From Gammaproteobacteria bacterium (lineage in GTDB: Bacteria; Pseudomonadota; Gammaproteobacteria; Arenicellales; JAANXG01), in contig JAANXG010000135.1 of assembly GCA_018263405.1 (NCBI GenBank), positions 1 to 9,333 on the forward strand: 9,333 nt of DNA, given 5' to 3'. A program made the translations under genes and the position numbers. The notes below the pieces were generated by a model. The model made no database searches. It saw only the letters and a program-made list of their open reading frames with translations, and was not told where the DNA came from. Every line of letters begins with the position of its first letter. The first letter of the stretch is position 1. Below are positions 7,087-9,333 of the stretch, one piece after another.

Positions 7087-7821
7087 TTGCCCGCGGCCCC
7101 GGTATTTCGCCGCGTACTATTGAAACTCAGTGGAGAGGCGTTGAGTGGCGACCAGGGGTTTGGTATCGATACAAGGACATTGGATTATGTTTGCCGGGAG
7201 ATCACCTCGGTTGCGAAATTGAATGTTGAGTTGGCGATCGTAATCGGGGGTGGAAATTTTTTCCGGGGAGTCCGTGCCCAGGAGTCGGGTATCGAAAGGG
7301 CGGCGGCGGATTACATGGGCATGTTGGCGACGGTTATAAACGCCATCGCCATGCAACAGGCACTGCAAAAAGCGGGGATTGAAGCCCGGGTACAATCGGC
7401 CATACCGATTTCGCCGGTCAGTGAGCCGTATGTCAGAGAGCGGGCCATTAAACATTTGCACAATGGGCGCGTTGTCATTTTTGCCTCCGGAACCGGCAAC
7501 CCTTATTTTACAACGGACACGGCGGCGAGCTTACGGGCCGTCGAAACCGGGGCGGATGTTTTACTGAAGGCGACCCAGGTAGACGGTATTTACACGACGG
7601 ATCCGAAAACCGACTCCGATGCGGCGCGCTACCATCGAATCAGCTATTCAGACGCACTCAATAACCGGATTCGGATCATGGACGCCACGGCTTTTGCCTT
7701 GTGCCGGGAGCACAATTTGCCGCTTCGTGTGTTTACAATGAGCCGACCGGGCAATTTCAGGGGCCTGGTGCTCGGCGAAGATGTCGGGACTCTGGTATCG
7801 AATGAGGTGAATGATGACTAA
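7087..7821 (+). CDS. pyrH: Uridylate (UMP) kinase
   Basis: A 244-residue protein (E. coli 241) of the amino-acid-kinase superfamily, which phosphorylates UMP to UDP in pyrimidine nucleotide synthesis. It is a cytoplasmic hexamer, activated by GTP and inhibited by UTP in related bacteria. Visible motifs are LLKLSGEAL (11-19, ATP site), VIGGGNFFRG (52-61), ADYMGMLATVINAIAM (74-89), SGTGNPYFTTDTAA (134-147, UMP phosphate contacts) and LLKATQVDGIYTTDP (159-173). Translation begins at TTG 7087-7089, directly after the tsf stop; the resulting PVFRRVLLKLSGEAL lines up with the E. coli N-terminus, and AGGAG is 5 nt upstream. The zero-base junction implies coupling to tsf. The 3' end overlaps frr by 11 bases. 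No residue expected from the family appears to be missing. Confidence 0.98.
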   Translation: MPAAPVFRRVLLKLSGEALSGDQGFGIDTRTLDYVCREITSVAKLNVELAIVIGGGNFFRGVRAQESGIERAAADYMGMLATVINAIAMQQALQKAGIEARVQSAIPISPVSEPYVRERAIKHLHNGRVVIFASGTGNPYFTTDTAASLRAVETGADVLLKATQVDGIYTTDPKTDSDAARYHRISYSDALNNRIRIMDATAFALCREHNLPLRVFTMSRPGNFRGLVLGEDVGTLVSNEVNDD

Positions 7822-8374
7822 AGACGCTATCGTCAAAGACGCGCGGAAAAGGATGAAAAAGTCCGTCGAATCGGTTCGGGATGAGCTGGCGAAGCTGCGC
7901 ACCGGCCGGGCCAACAGCGCGTTGCTCGACCATATCGATGTGGACTACTATGGCCACCCGACGCCCTTGAATCAGGTTGCGACGATCGGTGTTCTGGATT
8001 CCCGCACCTTGTCGGTGAATCCATGGGAGAAAAAGATGATCCCCGTTGCGGAAAAAGCGATTCGGGAATCCGACCTGGGGTTGAACCCGGTGACCGCCGG
8101 CGACGTGATACGGGTGCCGCTTCCCGCGCTTACCGAAGAACGCCGGAAGGAGATGACGAAACTGGTTCGATCCGAAGGTGAAAATGGGAAGGTCGCGATT
8201 CGAAATATACGTCGGGATGCCAACACCCATTTAAAGGATTTGATGAAGAATAAAGAGATCGCTGAAGACGAGGAAAAGCGAGCTTTGGACGAAGCCCAGC
8301 ATTTAACCGATGACTTCGTGGCAAATATCGACGAGATGATTGCTGAAAAAGAAAAGCAAATCCTCGAAGTGTGA
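7811..8374 (+). CDS. frr: Ribosome recycling factor
   Basis: 187 residues from the first ATG, or 186 from the second (7814); E. coli has 185. With EF-G it splits the post-termination ribosome into subunits. The sequence has the two-domain L-shaped architecture: a coiled-coil domain I made of the N-terminal helix (about 1-30, then LRTGRANSALLD at 29-40) and the C-terminal helices (about 108-187), and a beta domain II (about 31-105, with YYGHPTPLNQVA and VLDSRTLSVNPW). RNIRRDAN at 131-138 is the conserved arginine cluster that contacts rRNA. It overlaps pyrH by 11 bases. Two ATG codons are adjacent; GAGG at 7804-7807 is 3 nt from the first and 6 nt from the second, so the second is slightly favoured. 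The overlap suggests translational coupling. Confidence 0.98.
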   Translation: MMTKDAIVKDARKRMKKSVESVRDELAKLRTGRANSALLDHIDVDYYGHPTPLNQVATIGVLDSRTLSVNPWEKKMIPVAEKAIRESDLGLNPVTAGDVIRVPLPALTEERRKEMTKLVRSEGENGKVAIRNIRRDANTHLKDLMKNKEIAEDEEKRALDEAQHLTDDFVANIDEMIAEKEKQILEV

Positions 8375-8416
8375 GCTACCCTGTAATCCATATAGGTTCG
8401 AATTGACGAATAATGC

Positions 8417-9208
8417 ATGATGGTTGACCCAAGGCAATTTTCCAGTTCCACCGAGGAAATCCCCAGCAAAGAAAACGTGCCGGTCCACGCCGCCATCATC
8501 ATGGACGGCAACGGACGGTGGGCGAACAAACGGGGCCTGCCACGCATCGCCGGACACCGGCAAGGTCTCGTATCCGTCAAATCAGTCGTAAAGCGGTGTA
8601 CCGACAGAGGGGTTTCTTATCTGACCCTATTTGCTTTTTCCAGCGAGAACTGGCGGCGGCCCCCCACTGAAGTAAATTTGTTGATGGAATTGTTCGCCAA
8701 CGCCTTGGAGAATAAAGCCAGACGGCTGCACGAAAACCAGGTCCGTCTCCGCGTCGTTGGAGATCTGTCCCGGTTTAGTTCCAAGATTCGAATGCTGGTG
8801 CAGCGGGCCGAGACGTTGACCCGGGATAATCGCCGCTTGAACCTCACCATTGCGGCCAATTACGGGGGTCGGTGGGATATCCAACAAGCCTGCGCGGCAA
8901 TATGCGGGAAAGTCGCGTCCGGCGAGCTTCCGGAGAATGAAGTCACCGCCGCGACGATCGAGGCGCACCTAAGCACCAATTTTCTCCCTGAGCCGGACTT
9001 GTTTATTCGAACCGGTGGGGAAGAGCGGATCAGCAATTTCCTGCTTTGGCAACTTGCGTATACCGAGCTTTATTTTACCGATACGCTGTGGCCGGAATTT
9101 GACGAAGCGGCGTTCGATACGGCGCTTGTGTCATTCGCTGCACGCCAGCGGCGATTCGGTCAAACCGGAGGCCAAGTACAGGATTCCCGAAAAATAAATA
9201 ATGCTTAG
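8417..9208 (+). CDS. uppS: Undecaprenyl diphosphate synthase (cis-prenyltransferase)
   Basis: A 263-residue protein (E. coli 253) that adds eight isopentenyl units in cis to farnesyl diphosphate, making the C55 lipid carrier of peptidoglycan and O-antigen precursors. Motifs in order are AAIIMDGNGRWANKRG (25-40, with D30 the catalytic Mg/diphosphate residue), GHRQG (46-50), FAFSSENWRRP (72-82), NLTIAANYGGRWDI (142-155), DLFIRTGGEERISNFLLWQ (194-212) and ELYFTDTLWPEFDE (217-230). The last 15 or so residues, after RRFG, are not conserved. Two adjacent in-frame ATGs (8417, 8420) exist and there is no clear Shine-Dalgarno. It follows frr by 42 bases in which I see neither promoter nor terminator, so it probably belongs to the same transcript. 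In E. coli dxr lies between frr and uppS; here it does not. Confidence 0.97.
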   Translation: MMVDPRQFSSSTEEIPSKENVPVHAAIIMDGNGRWANKRGLPRIAGHRQGLVSVKSVVKRCTDRGVSYLTLFAFSSENWRRPPTEVNLLMELFANALENKARRLHENQVRLRVVGDLSRFSSKIRMLVQRAETLTRDNRRLNLTIAANYGGRWDIQQACAAICGKVASGELPENEVTAATIEAHLSTNFLPEPDLFIRTGGEERISNFLLWQLAYTELYFTDTLWPEFDEAAFDTALVSFAARQRRFGQTGGQVQDSRKINNA

Positions 9209-9333
9209 TACCCTTGGGCATAAATACACACACGTTCAGCGGGATCGGAAAAGCCGATCGCCAAGGCACGCGAGCGCAGGACTGGCCCGGTCAATTCAAG
9301 CGAGCGTAACGCCGGCGAGGGGCTTTTCCGACC
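9205..9333 (-). CDS. Possible C-terminal end of an unrecognised convergent ORF (partial)
   Basis: On the minus strand a frame enters from the right edge and stays open for 42 codons to a TAA at 9205-9207, overlapping the uppS stop. The translation contains LRSRALAIGFSDPAERV and ends VCIYAQGY. I do not recognise a family. It overlaps the inverted repeat 9245-9331 almost completely, so it may be a chance frame across a repeat element. If real, it is convergent with uppS and takes the place where cdsA usually follows. The start and most of the gene lie outside the window. Confidence 0.25.
   Translation of the reverse strand, partial: GRKSPSPALRSLELTGPVLRSRALAIGFSDPAERVCIYAQGY
9245..9331. repeat. 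Long-spaced inverted repeat after uppS
   Basis: TCGGAAAAGCC at 9245-9255 is the exact reverse complement of 9321-9331. After a 2x2 mismatch the pairing continues with TCGCC (9258-9262) and GGCGA (9314-9318), so 16 of 18 positions match. Between them lie a small hairpin (GACT 9280-9283 with GGTC 9289-9292) and a direct repeat GCGAGCG at 9270-9276 and 9300-9306. It could be a dispersed palindromic element, a transposon-derived miniature element, or a large RNA stem-loop. It lacks the T-run of an intrinsic terminator, and it ends 2 bases before the window edge, so the full unit may be longer. Confidence 0.55.

Noticed and set aside
8375..8416. TTGACG at 8403-8408 as the -35 box of a uppS promoter.
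   Set aside because: No -10-like hexamer lies 16-18 bases downstream, and that position is already inside uppS.
9245..9331. The inverted repeat as an intrinsic terminator of the uppS operon.
   Set aside because: The loop of about 50 bases is too long, and the 3' arm is followed by GACC-type sequence rather than a T-run within the visible bases.
9201..9333. A plus-strand frame starting with ATG at 9201 and open to the edge, considered as cdsA.
   Set aside because: The translation (MLSTLGHKYTHVQRDRKSRS and on) is polar and basic, unlike the hydrophobic CdsA N-terminus, and there is no Shine-Dalgarno.

Overview
This window is a conserved housekeeping region of a proteobacterium, most likely a gammaproteobacterium. 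The evidence is the divergent arrangement of map-glnD-dapD and rpsB-tsf-pyrH-frr, the succinylase branch of lysine/diaminopimelate synthesis, and proteins that align along nearly their whole length with the E. coli versions as I remember them. The order frr-uppS, with no dxr between them, resembles the Pseudomonas layout more than the E. coli one. I cannot name a genus.

Minus strand, read right to left: map (methionine aminopeptidase), glnD (PII uridylyltransferase and uridylyl-removing enzyme), dapD (tetrahydrodipicolinate N-succinyltransferase) and the 5' part of dapE (succinyl-diaminopimelate desuccinylase), which runs off the left edge. Spacing is tight (8, 48 and 3 bases), so they are probably one transcript. 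They join N-terminal methionine removal, nitrogen-status sensing and the two Dap steps that supply lysine and peptidoglycan precursor.

The 299-base divergent spacer (4740-5038) holds a good sigma70 promoter for rpsB with a GC-rich discriminator, then a leader of about 200 nt that can fold into several stems and probably carries the S2 autoregulatory site.

Plus strand: rpsB (S2), tsf (EF-Ts), pyrH (UMP kinase), frr (ribosome recycling factor) and uppS (undecaprenyl diphosphate synthase), separated by 20, 0, -11 and 42 bases. They serve translation, pyrimidine nucleotide supply and the lipid carrier for cell-wall synthesis. S2 has an extra C-terminal part of about 150 residues: a charged linker and a helix-hairpin-helix module. 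This is the clearest unusual feature of the window.

After uppS, where cdsA would be expected, the last 125 bases hold an 11-bp inverted repeat with long spacing and an open minus-strand frame, and no recognisable CdsA start. Three of the nine recognised genes (dapE, glnD, pyrH) appear to start with TTG. I see no tRNA, rRNA, CRISPR array, complete mobile element, defence system or other clearly undescribed system; the window is mostly ordinary core genome with a few local oddities.
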